Positions 11,985 to 23,879 of a stretch of 64,000 bases of DNA are shown here, piece after piece. The DNA is from Sclerodactyla briareus (lineage: Eukaryota > Echinodermata > Holothuroidea > Dendrochirotida > Sclerodactylidae). Position 1 is the stretch's first letter, and each line of letters starts with the position of its first letter. Under the pieces are notes generated by a model. That model searched no databases. It saw only the letters and a list, made by a program, of their open reading frames with translations, and was not told the DNA's origin. The position numbers were made by a program, and so were the translations under genes. The stretch is from positions 434,001 through 498,000 of the forward strand of contig JAODTK010001477.1 of assembly GCA_026419785.1 (NCBI GenBank). The letters run 5' to 3'.

Positions 11985-12690
11985 CAAAGATCCATTCCGA
12001 GGTCCAATATGCCCGTACCTCGATCAGAGACCACCACCATGCTGATCCTGTTTTTGGTCACATCCAGGCTGGATGCTTGTAATTTCTTGTTATTTGGTCT
12101 CCCTGACCATCTTATTAGCCAGCCTTCAGCGAGTGCATAACATTGCTGCTCGTCTTATTCTCTGTGTTTCCTCGTCATGAGCATATTGCTCCACTGCTAT
12201 TAAGGCTTCACCTGCTCCCAGTAAGGCAAGAGAATGGCTTTAAGATCCTTCTACTCATTTTTAAAGCAATCAACTGCCTGCTCCTAGTTCATCTCAGAGC
12301 TTGTCGGACTGCATGTTTCCTTTCCAATCTGTAAGGTCATTCTTCCAAGCAACAGCTTAAAGTCACCGTTCGCTCATCCACCAAGTTTTACGGTGACCGT
12401 TCATTCGCACTCTGCCTTCGCCTCTCTTTGGATACCCCCTTCCTGATCCTGGATCCCGACTGTAGCTACTTCAAGTCTCGTCTTAAAACGTTTCTTTCCT
12501 TCACTCAGCACTTCTGTTTGACTGATTCTCCTGTTTGTTCTTTGTGTTGTGTTTCTCTCCTCCCTGTTTTTTGTCCTCTGCCTTTTTTTTTTTTTTGGCT
12601 CTATGTTTTTCCTCTTTTGCTCTGTAAAGCTCCTAGAGGCTTTTTTGCATTAGGCGCTCTACCAAGTCCTCATATTAGTATTTTCTAATG
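11985..12690 (+). mobile_element. L2/CR1-like non-LTR retrotransposon, 3' fragment
   Basis: Plus-strand frames give TSRLDACNFLLFGLPDHLIS, then RHEHIAPLLLRLHLLPVRQE and FKILLLIFKAINCL, then TKFYGDRSFALCL-like and FKSRLKTFLSFTQ. This order is the RT-thumb and C-terminus of L2/CR1-like ORF2 (SRLDYCNSLL.GLP, LHWLPVRQRI.FKILLLTFKAL.G, GDRSF, FKSRLKTFLF). After the frame, GCTCTGTAAAGCTCCTAGAGG and TAGGCGCT form the usual 3' tail of such elements. The copy is 5'-truncated and frameshifted. Confidence 0.82.
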
Positions 12691-12699
12691 GAGTGAAGC

Positions 12700-15280
12700 G
12701 TTAAAACCTGCAAGACTGTAATTCTTCAACAACAAATGATGGTAAACTGTTTGCAGGCGCTTCCGAACCCCCCCCCCCCCCCCACCCCCCGGCAATCGAA
12801 CTCCCTCCTTGGAATTCGAACCCTCTCTGGAAAATCGAACGCAACCCGCGCCGAAACGCGTGTGAGGGTTCGTCGACATGGGGAGGAATCAACCAAACAG
12901 CTAGTGCTGTCGATGGGCGCTTTTCCTTCATATCATAACAAATCACTCTGACAACTGGCAAGAAGGTACGGAAGTGCATACAAAATATTCTAATTATATC
13001 ATTGTGACGAGATATTTTTTCCGAACGTGCACATTCTCCTGAAAGCGTGTACACTGTCACGTACTTCGTGTGAGTGTGAGAGGAGTTTCAGTGTTATGAG
13101 AAGGCTGAGAACCTACACGAGGTGTAGTATTACCCGGATCGACTCACATCACTGGCATTGATGCACATTCAGTTGACGTCGAGATTGACTTGGAAAAAGT
13201 AGTGGACAAATTTGAAGCCAAGCACCCCCGCCCCCTGGAATTGGCGAAAAGCTTGTTATATGTGTAATCAAGGCGTCACGATATGCCAGAAGCTCTCCGT
13301 GGTCCTGAGCTGGGCCAAATCCATGGTTACCAGGGGGTCCAATAATTTGGCAGGAGAGTGTCTTGGTTTGGAACATTTGATTACTATTCACCTATTATTT
13401 CCAGCTGATGTATGCATCAAAAAATTGTTCATCAACATAGGTATAGGAATTCCGTGTAACTATAATCCATGGAATGGAGAATTCTGGTCACACCTTGTTG
13501 CCTATGTGCCGAATGACAGCTGAGGAAAGAAACTGAATTTTAGGTGGATGTCAAAACACGGAAAAGTCGGTGTACAGCAAAAATAAAAGATGTGCGTCGA
13601 GTCAACATATTCCGAAACTCCATCTCAATGTAGGCTTCCATATATCCTTTGAACATGTTTTATGTTAGGCGAGCTCGACATGCAGGACTTACAAACATTG
13701 GAGAACACCAATTTTTGTATGAGCGCCCACCAAATATTACCCGAAGCCTTAGGAAGAGCCATAGCGCGTGCAGCGCGCAAACATTTAACTGCGCGCAAAC
13801 TGTTATGGACATATGCTATGCATTATTGCTAACTAACACCGGTTCATGAGATGATAATTGTTCATGACCCCCTCCCCATATGATAGATAATTCGGAAGAA
13901 ATCCCTCGACTTCTCACGATCAATTGATTGAGCAAGAAAGTCAGTGGCGTAGCCAGAGCGAGGATAGAGTGCCGCCACAGACATTTTGGGAACGCAGTGG
14001 GTGATGTTGAAAAAATAATAAATTATGTTGAAAGAATAATAATCGCAAGAGCATGAAAGCGGGCTGGGACTCGGGAAGGGCTGGGAAGTTGGAGGTATTC
14101 GTTAGTATGATTCGAAATAATGGGGAAATGGATCGAAATCGATCTTGGATGGCTGACAAACTTCCAACACATAAACAGTGGTAGCACCAGTATTTCCTAA
14201 GAGTGTCCAAATTCCCTGACAGCGTTCAAATTTCGCTGCAGGGTCCTCGCTTCCGAGAGAGGGAACCAGGGGAGTGGAGCGGTATCACGCCTCAACCTGC
14301 ACCTTACTCTAACCTCAACACCGTATTTTTCACCGATATCTTTCAATTTTTTTTATTTTTTATGGGGATACAAGGTGGGGGGGCTTTACCCCAATAATGT
14401 GAGTAAGACACCTGCACCTGATCGATTCGGCAAGATAAAAAAAAAAAGAGAGTGGGAAAAGTGTAGAGATGCCCCAAATTTCGAACAAAAGCTTGAAAGG
14501 AGCCCGAGTCTTAGTAGCTGCGGAGACAACATGGTTCAGGCGTCCGAGAATGACATTCTTGAGAGTGAAAACATCTCCAGGACACAGGAAGCAGATCCAT
14601 GGTGTGGCGAAAGCGCCCCCCTATTGCCGTCAAAACAATACCACTACGAAATACTGAAAACCATTGTTCCTGATGTCACGATTATACGACGGCCCACCAT
14701 TGAAACTTCACAATTGAATGTTTTGGAGATTTTATTAGCAAATACTTGACATTCAAATCATCGGTTTAACATGTAAATTGTTTTTTCAATAGCAGTGCTG
14801 GCCGTTGTAATATAGACAACATCTGTATAAAATCTCATCCTAAGGGTGAAACAGTATGGAATTTTGTTTGGAACATTACATTATTTGAACCTAAACTTGT
14901 CCGCTACTCGCCATTATCCGGCTTCACCGCTAAGATTGCAGGGAATCCCCGAATTGCGTGCGAATACACGCGACACGCCGGGGGGGGGGGGCGGGAGGAA
15001 AAAATCGCTACACATCATGACCAATTCGAGAAAACCGCCCGCCCGCGTGCATTGGAACGCTCCATTGAAATTGAGTTCTTCCAACTCCTGCTACCCATAC
15101 GCTGCTTCAGCTGATTTTCCTTTTCCCATGGATTATATAATTATATAATATATATAGATTTTCTAGCTCATCGCTATTTTTCGCATCGTCCTCGAGATCC
15201 AGCCTATTCATTTACGTAGCATTGTTGTTTTAGTACAGTTTTTTTTTTCTTGCCTCTTGTATATCTATATATATATCTAA
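12700..15280 (+). other. Intron sequence with poly(C)/poly(G) tracts; no gene recognised
   Basis: Contains a C-tract with one A near 12771-12788 and a G-tract near 14981-14990. An open stretch at 13143-13269 was examined and not assigned. No splice-bounded exon with family similarity was found. Confidence 0.45.
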
Positions 15281-15326
15281 TCGTATTAATTATTGATTAA
15301 ATTTCATATAAATCTATATATAATTA

Positions 15327-15358
<32 letters not shown>

Positions 15359-15561
15359 TATATATATATAATATATACAAAATAGTTGTCACTGCTGCAG
15401 TACAGTGCTCACGCTGGGAGAACGGAGCTGATAATACCAACAGATTTATACACGAATTCACATGATCGCTGCAACACCGTGTATGTAGAGCGATATTGTG
15501 AATTCGTTGTATAAATCTGTATGTGTATATATATATATTATATATATATAAGATAATATAT

Positions 15562-15611
<50 letters not shown>

Positions 15612-15650
15612 TTAATATATATATATATATATCATAGATATATATAGAAC
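15281..15650. repeat. (AT)n microsatellites surrounding a hairpin
   Basis: Long AT dinucleotide tracts at about 15305-15376 and 15524-15645 with occasional breaks, on both sides of the inverted repeat at 15441-15519. Confidence 0.9.
15441..15519. repeat. Strong ~30-bp inverted repeat (hairpin)
   Basis: Left arm 15441-15470 begins CAGATTTATACACGAATTCA. The reverse complement of right arm 15489-15519 begins CAGATTTATACAACGAATTC. Both end in ATCGCT/AGCGAT, with an 18-nt loop. Differences are single-base indels and one or two substitutions. It sits inside (AT)n, typical of an AT-targeting foldback element or recent cruciform-forming insertion. Confidence 0.8.
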
Positions 15651-15659
15651 AAAACTGAT

Positions 15660-15945
15660 TAAAGCCTCAATCCGACCGACACATATAGATGAAAATTCAA
15701 GATGTCAGTGGTATAATACCTGGTTATGAAGCCATTCTAAAGCTGCCCTAATATCGTCAGGACTACCTTGGAAGGGGTACCCCTACTCTCAGGGTGTAAA
15801 CCATTGGATCGGTCAAATGCGATGAACTCCTTACATAAATGTCTCTGTCCATAACCACCATCGCTGACCCTTTGTCAGGCTTACTCAATAATAAGTTCAT
15901 TATATATGAATTTTGCCACACCCTAATGAGATCACAAACCGGCTC
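15660..15945 (-). mobile_element. Penelope-like element, inverted 5' segment
   Basis: The minus strand reads VWQNSYIMNLLLSKPDKGSA, then MVVMDRDIYVRSSSHLTDP, then MVYTL. This matches the conserved N-terminal motif of Penelope-like RTs (I.KPADKGGAVVVMDR..Y..E....L.D...Y). About 225 bp from that motif to the left end correspond to the spacing expected before the LPKIHK motif. That motif instead begins on the plus strand right at the junction. The segment is therefore inverted relative to the rest of the element. Confidence 0.75.
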
Positions 15946-17740
15946 TGTTCTATGGTTCTTCCAAATTCCAATAAAGCCGGAGCCACGGGGCGCCCCAGTT
16001 GCATATTGGTGTGGGTCCATTACTGAAGGTATCTCTGAGTTGGTTGACCATTCCTCTTACGCCCTTCATTCCCCACGATTCCCAAGTATATAAGGATACT
16101 GTATGACTTTTGCTAGGTCAAGCCATTGGTACTCTCAAGGACACCACCTATGCTGGTTACCATTGAAGTGGTAGCGTTATATCCCTCCATCCCCCACGAT
16201 AATGGTTTATCGGCTCTTCGTGAGTTTCTGTGGGTGTCAGGCTGGTCCATGTCGCAAATTGATGAGATTGTTTCTCTGGCCAAACTAGTTCTAGAGAACA
16301 CATCGTAGAATGATAACCGGTTATCGACAGGTCTCTGGTCTGCTTACTAGGCACTAGGTTTTGCTCCGTCCTATGCAACAAATTTGCATGTTTTTGAGGA
16401 AGAATTCTTTTGCTAATTGCACATATAAACTCGACTGTTACATACGGTTCACATCGACGATTACTTTAATCCTATGGGACCACGGCTCACTGCCCTTGTG
16501 GATTTCTTAGCCAGTCTGAATGTTGAAACCTCCTACCTGAAGTTCACATATTCAAGTTCCACTACTTCCGCTGAACTTTCTGGATGTGAGCCTCACTAAA
16601 ACCAGGGATAGAACGGTTCTGCTTCTTCTTCTGCTGACCTCTATGTCAAGGACAAAACGATACCTCATCAGTATCTGCAACGACAGCTGTCCACCACCCT
16701 CACCACATAAGCGGTCATTGCGTATAGTCCATCTTTGGCCGTATAAAGCGAATTTGCAGTGACAATAAGAGGCTGAGGGAAAGGGTGTAAAAGGAATTGT
16801 GTATTGGTTGTGCCCGCCCGGGAGTTCAATATGCCAAAATCTCAAATCCACAGAGCGTTATATGGCCCTGGCCGTTCAAAGGTGAGATGACTCCACCCGT
16901 CGCAAGAGTCCCGCAGGTCCCCTTTGGTCCTCACCTAACACCCTGACTCCCCATCTAGGTTCCATCCTTCGGTATGCTTGATCCGGTAACTCCACAATCC
17001 CCGTTTTTTCCAAGACACTTGTTTGAAAACCTAAGATAGCCTTTCGCCAGCCGGCTCCCAACCTTAAATCACACCATCTTCCGCCTAGACTCGATCGCTC
17101 TAAGAAAGTTCCCCCCACCCCCCAGCCAAACCCCCATCTCGCTCCATGTGGGGATAAGCGGTGTGACTTGGCCCCCGCCCTCAACATACACTCTCTTGAA
17201 ATTAGGAGTAAGATGACGGGAAATCGCGATAACTGCCGCGTCAGCGGTGCCTCCTGTAGGTCTAGTGTGCAGTTTCTGTGATCGCCGGTGTGGTAACTGT
17301 GCATGCAGTACACGGTCTGTACTAATAGCATTCGGTAGCAGATGAACACCACAATCTGATCTTGAGGCGGTTCGCGGGGGCAATGATTCCGCCAAAGTGA
17401 CTGTCGTCGTCTGTCCAGTCAGCTATTATTTTGCATAGCGCCATCGCTTTCCAAATTGTTCAGACCCGTGACGAGGCTACCCTCCTCAACGAGGCCGTGA
17501 GGCGTGGCATTACTGATCCGTGGGTCATTTGGTGCGTGAAATTTTAAAGCCAATGGATATACCGCTTAGATCCCCTCACGCCGAACGGTCTTAATGTTGA
17601 TGATGGGAACTACTCTCAAAATAGAAAGACTCGCCAACAGCAAAGAACTAATGTCCACTACGGCGCACTTTTGTTCGTCGCGTCGGCCGTACTGTGCCTC
17701 AAGTGCTTCATTGGTATTGTTTCGTCGTGATTAAAGCTGT
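15930..17740 (+). mobile_element. Penelope-like retroelement, RT core to 3' part
   Basis: Plus-strand frames read IPIKPEPRGAPVAYWCGSIT and EGISELVDHS, then PMLVTIEVVALYPSIPHDNG, then LSALREFL and IVSLAKLVLEN. These match Penelope RT motifs in order: LPKIHKP...RPIVS...T..IS.F.D, then LLVTLDV.SLY..IPH..G..ALREFL. Later frames (EEEFFC, then HIDDYF, DFLASLNV, LKFTYSSS, DLYVKD) follow the RT palm and thumb order. Here HIDDYF corresponds to the catalytic IDD box. The region from 16850 on is degenerate and no GIY-YIG nuclease could be confirmed. An (AT)n tract lies 140 bp past the 3' end. Confidence 0.78.
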
Positions 17741-17876
17741 TGATTGATTGCTCAATGTCGGTGTGCTTTTTCGCCTGTGTACTCGTAGTGCGGTTTATTA
17801 GTCATTGTGATTCTGGATCAGAGGCCAGTTGGTCTCGAAATATATAAGTTGAATTTGAAGTCCGTCTTTTTGGCTA

Positions 17877-17939
17877 CTTGTCTTATATAGATATATATAT
17901 ATATATATATATATATATCTATATATATATATATATATC

Positions 17940-17995
<56 letters not shown>

Positions 17996-17997
17996 AG
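17877..17997. repeat. (AT)n microsatellite
   Basis: About 115 bp of AT repeats with a few CT/TT interruptions, followed by a purine-rich GAGGGAGAAAGGGGA stretch. Confidence 0.95.
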
Positions 17998-18794
17998 AGG
18001 GAGAAAGGGGATCCCCTACCCAAGACGACTCCAATGGGGACTATGATTCCATCCCTCCCCCCCCCCCCCCCTCCCGCAACAAAACAAACAAAAAGCGCTA
18101 CGCCCCTAAAGAGAGTTGTCAGTCATGTTTTCAGTATCTCAGGTTGCCAACCGAAGTCTTTTTCGCATGCTATAATTTTGAATTCGAGGTCGACTTGGCT
18201 TGAAGTCGGATGGAATGGGTGCTACTGCCCATAAACAATCTAAGATGTTGGATACGAATATTCCCGTGGCAATTTTTTTTTCCACCCATCTGAGTAATAT
18301 TTTTTACCCATTTTTGAGTGAATGGTTCCCTACGCAGGCTGGGTAAAACAAATTGCCCTGGTGGTATTTGTACCCAGGATTTTGTAGAGTGCACGAAGGA
18401 CCCTTATTTCGTTAGCCCATACAGTCAGTATGGCGTGATCAGGCGCATGGTCTTCCGATGCTGCAACCCCCTCCCCACCCCTCTGCAGATTCCTGCTCGG
18501 CAGTATCTCTAACCAATATGACCTTAATGACGTTGCCCTCAGTGACGGCAGATGACGTCTGTGTAATACACTCTGTATCACCCCCTCTTTCTTTTGCAGT
18601 TGTATATTCATCCTCAAACGAACTGCCTCTTGTGAGCTTCACGGCTTCTCTGTGTCTCCTGAGATCGAGACCGCGTCACCTTACATATGTGAAGGTAGAT
18701 TCGAATATTCCCATGGATGTACACTGAGGAGGAATTCAACCTCTGATTTTTCTTTCGTTGTCTTCCCTTATTTTGATTCATTCTTAGTCATGAG

Positions 18795-19300
18795 AGAGTG
18801 TGTGTTTGTCGGTGTGTGTGTGTGTGTGTATTGCGCGCGCGCGCGCGCGTGTTGTGTGTTTTTGGTGTGTGGTGTGTGTGTGTGTGTGTGTGTGTGTTGC
18901 GTGGTGTGTGTGTGTGTGTGTTGTTTGTGTGTGTACATGACGCCCCACCTGGATGGATCAAGCTCGATCCTTGTAAGGTGGGTTACCCATAACGATTACA
19001 TGAATCCCTATTGTGTTGAGGTCCAAGGGGTCTCCTGAAGTCACAATTCGGGGTTTGTTTATCGTTTGTGAATATAAGTACAAGAAACCTGTTGATTTTG
19101 GGGTTAAAAGCACGAGTTCTATCCTGGTCAGAAATAGGGAAATTTAGAAGAACAAAAGTTCGGCCAAATTTTAGCTTGTACCGATAACTTTGGTATGCCG
19201 GTACTCCAAATGTTATATATGAAACCTATCGTTTTGGGGTTAGTCCAACATCCAGGTCAGAGTATGTGCAGACTGGAAACGTGTTAAGTCGACAATGCTT
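18795..19300 (-). repeat. (GT)n plus repeat family R1, minus orientation
   Basis: GT/GC dinucleotide tract (18797-18935), then CCACCTGGATGGATCAAGCT and related text (TACCCATAACGATTACATGAAT, CTATTGTGTTGAGGTC). A second partial unit lies near 19170-19265 (CCTATCGTTTTGGGGTTAG). It is the reverse complement of the unit repeated at 54.5-55.95 kb. In both places the unit's outer end is a CA/GT microsatellite. Confidence 0.65.
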
Positions 19301-20155
19301 TAGGCCATGAAGTCAGGATCAGGCGATAAAACACTAAGCCTCTGGCTTTCTTTCACATAGGGGTCTCGAAGTGCTATGATCAGCAATATTACTCTGATTA
19401 ATCATAACTCGTCAACCAGTTGATGCAGTGTAGTTCGCATCTCTTGCTGGTCGTCATTGGCGCGCCATTTTAGTGTGCCACTTCATCGTCTCTTCCTGAC
19501 GACTTCCCGACTAAAATTTGTCAACAAACGGCACGATTCTCACCTCACAAACGCTACCTCTTGGGCACCCTCAGGATAACGATGAGTAACCATGTTATGC
19601 CTGTACCTACACTTTGATTACTCTAGACCTTTAGGAGCATTCTAATTCTTTATGTTCTTTCTTATTATTTCGTCACCCATATGGAAATATTTGGGAGACA
19701 TTCATTTTCACCCCTCTTGAGATTCCGCATAATTCCGAGTCTTAATTTATATTGCATATTCAGGATCCGTGCTGTCCCACCTGTATGAAAAGCTCGATTT
19801 GGATTGGAATAGTTCTCATTGTAGATTTCGAGATATTTGAATGGATTAGACTACTTCCGGAGGGATAGATTTGCCACAGTCGTTCCGCGCAACTCGCTCC
19901 AGATGGAAACTCGTTAGGGTAACTACCCGAATTGTGATAACGTCAGTACAGGTAAACATGCATTGAAAAAAAAACAAGACACGTAATTGTAATCATCGAC
20001 CAAATATTAGATTACTCAAACAGCGTAGGGGGTCATGACCTGGGAACGACTGTTTTCTATCTGATGGTCTGTAGACAATGTTTATTCATGTTGAATTAAA
20101 CATAACAATTCCGCCTGACACAGGAGGAATCTCATAATCTCCCGAACAGGAGAAC
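19301..20155 (+). other. Intron sequence, nothing recognised
   Basis: No exon, RNA gene or assigned repeat was seen. Confidence 0.5.
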
Positions 20156-20233
20156 CTCCCGGACTGTGAAATGGGTTCGAACTCGCAATCTATCGAGTCT
20201 GAAGAACTACCGACTGAGCTAATCCGCCTCCCG
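20156..20233 (-). repeat. tRNA-derived SINE head
   Basis: Read on the minus strand the segment contains GGCGGATTAGCTCAGTCGGT (A box) and, about 40 nt on, GCGAGTTCGAACCC (B box), the two internal RNA polymerase III promoter boxes of tRNAs. Anticodon and T stems do not pair well, so it is a tRNA-derived SINE or tRNA relic and not a functional tRNA. Confidence 0.6.
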
Positions 20234-20954
20234 AAACATTTTCCATTTCTAGTTCCGGACCGGCAAAACAATAGTTCTGTTTTAAATCGAAAGACATTAC
20301 AATCTTGATTTTTCAATGTTTTTTTGTCAGAGCTATTACATGATATTCGGTCACCATCTGAGATTCTTCGAATATATTCCTGTCTAATACGAATCGCGCG
20401 GAGGCAAGACATTGAAGGAGCTGATGGGAATGGGCCCTTGAGGTACATGAGATATACGATTCTACTGTATCATCGGTTTGTGTGCCATTTTCGTCGAAAA
20501 ACGTTGATTTACTATTATTTGCATGCAGAGAGGACGAGAGATTTGCCCACTATTGATGGTGTAACGAGGAATGTTGTTTTGTTAATTAATTCACAGAGGA
20601 GGACACAACAATCTCCGTACCCACCATTCTGTGGCGAAAAAACCTGAAATACCGCCGGTGTATACGGTGGCTGCTCTGCAGGTATGAGTGTGAGGTTGAC
20701 GCTATGACAGACGCGTGGTGGTGGCAAAGACTATAAACCCCCAGTATGTATAGCGCCATCACTCGATTTGATAACAAATTATAAGAACATCGCTTGGTCC
20801 AACAGACATGTTGCTGAATCACACAGCCAAAATGTTGAGTGATCCTCGACCGATTCTGATCATTTGTACCTTCTCCCCAAGGGTTTCCAGAGAATAATCT
20901 CTGTTTGAGACCACGCATTTGGACTTCATGTTCACAAATTTTCCAGAAGTTGAT

Positions 20955-21118
20955 CTCTGCTGATTTCGAATGACACATGACTTGACCCAAACAATAGGAC
21001 CATGTACTTATTATGGGACCCACTTTTCATATAAGCTTCATCCGCTAGGTGGGGTCGAATTATCGTGTTCACCAGCGTCGCATACACCAATACATACACA
21101 CTAGCACGCACACACATT
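20955..21118 (+). repeat. Repeat family R1, plus orientation
   Basis: GACTTGACCCAAACAATAGG, ATGTACTTATTATGGGACCC, AAGCTTCATCCGCTAGGTGG and GTCGAATTATCGTGTTCACC match successive parts of the 54.5-55.95 kb units. The copy ends in a CA-rich tract (CACACTAGCACGCACACACA). Confidence 0.7.
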
Positions 21119-22100
21119 GCCACTGCTTCCCATCGAGGAAAAGAAAAATAACTAGGATATCGAAGGTACCGTATTGATAATATCGTCTAAAACATAGTGT
21201 TTGAACAAAATAAACTGAGAGGATAGGACATTTGAAAATAGGAATATAAGAAGAACAAGGCGATCCGCCCCCGTGTCTCGCCTATGTTGCGCTATCAGTG
21301 ATTTCTTCCTTTTGTCACCATGCAAACAATTACCAAGGCAATTCCATAGTGTTGCTTTAATATCCACATACCTCTTAATATTTCCCACATTCATTGCCAT
21401 CATTGACTACACTTGCTGATCCTACCTACTGTACCCTCCCATTATAAACCAATACTTACGAGTTAATAGTTCCCTTCAGATTACTGTATTGTCCAAACAA
21501 TGTAACTGGACCCTTAAATCTAATAATTTAATCCTATAATCATCAAATAGTATGCCCTTTATACATCGACTACTTCCATCAACTCCCTAGGGAGTTCACA
21601 CCCACCCCTCTCACATCCCCTTCTAGAGTGGCATAAGCCATCTAATTAGGCTTCCCTGGCAGGAGTCATGCAGGCCCTACTTGCTGAAGCTATGAACTAT
21701 TAAGTGATCCAAGGGAGTTACCCTCCCTCCCCCATCTCACACACCAGAGCTACTCCTGGTGTAACCTGACACCATTCATTCTTGAATAGGTGTCTGAGAG
21801 TAAGTAAACAAATGAACGAGTTTGTACACTTAGATGGCATGTAGGGGGCCCAGAAAAGGTTATGACAGGCTGATGCGACCTCAAGGTAAAAGGCAGGTTT
21901 TGACAATTTATGAAATCTCTGTCTGTCACAGATGGTGAATACGATTTACGATGAATGGAATAACATGCCTGAGGGGTTGAATGAGTCAAACATCTTGTTA
22001 TGGATAGCATGCTATAATAATGTGATTTCAGCATCATGCTGGTCAGCTATGCTGCCCCAAGACTAACCATTCTTCCAAAAAGTCCCGTACAGTCCTGGAG
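21119..22100 (+). other. Intron sequence, nothing recognised
   Basis: No exon with family similarity. Short frames only. Confidence 0.5.
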
Positions 22101-23040
22101 CTTGTGCTGTAAAATGTTATTATTTGACTTTTTGGTCCCTGAGTGACCTTGAATGACCTTTATGACATACGGTTTTATGAAAAATGTTACCCTTGATCAT
22201 AGCAAGCATGGCCCGTAAATTTCAGTTATATAACACACAGTCACTAAAATAATTGCAAAAATGTTAATATTTGACAGTTTCTTGACCTCGAATGAACCTT
22301 TGGATGACATGACGGTTTTATGAAAAATGCTTGCCTCAATGTGCTGCCCCAGCCCAAAATCATTATTAATCCGGTACCCCCCCTATGCTATCGCCCAAAA
22401 GGTATCAAAATACAACCTTTAACTTTAACTTTAAGACCAGGTGCAGATTGAAGTCGGGAGTTGGTTTCGGCTATGTAGCATACCTATAGAACTAATCACA
22501 TATCCAAAAATCGACAGCTTTATTCTTTGGCCTGTAACTCCTAACATGAGCACATTTTCTTAAAACTTGACCTTTGACCTGTTGGACCTTGTCTATAGAT
22601 GTTTTTGATTCCTGAACCCAAAAATTACCATGACAATTTTCTACGAGCACCCTAGCTGCATTCCTTCCAAGTTGTTCCTGGCCATTTTAACAAAATTCAA
22701 AATATTGTGTATTTCCATGGTCAAATTACTCACATTAAATTACCTTAAGTGACATTTCACACTGTTTCAATTTACCGTGATCAAAGGTGTAACCATCTCC
22801 ACCAAGTTTTCATGAGGATTCACAATGAAACACTCCTAATGTTATTGCAAAAAAGCTATGAATTAACTTTGACTTTAAACTTTGGTCAGAGGTCACACCC
22901 ATGCAGGTCCAACAAGTTCTCACCATGGTGAGCCTCCCAGCCTTCACAGATATTCAATTCTCCGCTTATAGCCAGAAAACATTTTTTGACCCCTAAGTGA
23001 CCTTGAATGACTTTAATGACATGGCAGTTTTTTATGCTGC
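22101..23040. repeat. Repeat family R2 (TGACCT-rich), first block
   Basis: Recurring text of the type GAGTGACCTTGAATGACCTT followed by TATGACAT.CGGTTTTATGAAAAATG occurs near 22142, 22285 and 22995, with companion motifs about calcium-like 'AAAGCTATGAATTAACTTTGA' near 22852. Spacing is irregular and copies have many indels. Confidence 0.7.
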
Positions 23041-23400
23041 GGGAGAGCAGCTCTACAAGTCATCATGTCGCCCCCGTCCGTCGTTCGTTCTCTTTCGTTC
23101 GTTCGTTCGTTTCTCCGATTCCGTTCGTCCCTTCTGTTCGTCCGGTTATTCCTAACCTTCCGAAACTACATTCGACAGTTGAAACTTGGTGGGTGGATGA
23201 AGCTTGCTACTGGCTTAGCCTTATCTACATTTTGTTCGCATACGTGGTTTATATATTTTATAATCCAATTAATGTACCCACTTTATTTTGAGCTCCTGCC
23301 TGCTGCCAACAATTTTGTTTACTACCCATCCTCTGCTGACGTGTTTACCTATCTATCAAAAGGTCCAGTTCGGCAGAATAGTTGACAATAAAACCTATTT
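23040..23400 (+). repeat. Repeat family R3 (CTACAAGTCATCATGTC + CGTTCGTT)
   Basis: AGCTCTACAAGTCATCATGTC begins at about 23048 and is followed by CGTTCGTT repeats, then CTTGGTGGGTGGATGAAGC. The same opening is at 48363 on the same strand, and the reverse complement family is at 37615-37965. Confidence 0.75.
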
Positions 23401-23879
23401 GTCCGGGGGTGTTGATTTGTCCTTTCATCGCATCTCGCCCTAGTTTCCATTAGACCCTGCCTCCACAGATGTACATCTCGGTCAATTACCTCAGTGGTGA
23501 CCTAGAAATGGGGGGCTTGCCGCCCTCCCCCCCCCCCACCTAAATGCTGTTTAATGGTAACTTGGGGATTGGTCAACTATACCTATGAGTGTCAACATGT
23601 TAGATATTCATTTCTGTGGTAATTGTGTTTACACTGTTCACTGCCACAGCCTTAGGAATGAGTACTGAAAGCAATATTAGTGCTAATTTGTAGACATTTC
23701 CAACCATTCCATGGCTTAAAATTGTTAAATGGATAAAAAATGCAGTGGATTTTCACGATAGTTTTGCTGTCCCAGCTACCAAGACGTTCCGACTTGCACG
23801 TGTTATGAAAGTTAACTCTCCAGTGATACCCGCCACTCCTATGCTCCAATTTTACATTCTGATGAACATGCCCTGCGCT

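Noticed and set aside
13143..13269. Open stretch THITGIDAHSVDVEIDLEK as an exon of a GIDAH-type (ComM-like) protein
   Set aside because: Only a short N-terminal piece resembles the motif. The rest does not match and there is no splice support or neighbour.
20156..20233. Functional tRNA gene on the minus strand
   Set aside because: A and B boxes are present, but the T stem and anticodon stem do not pair.
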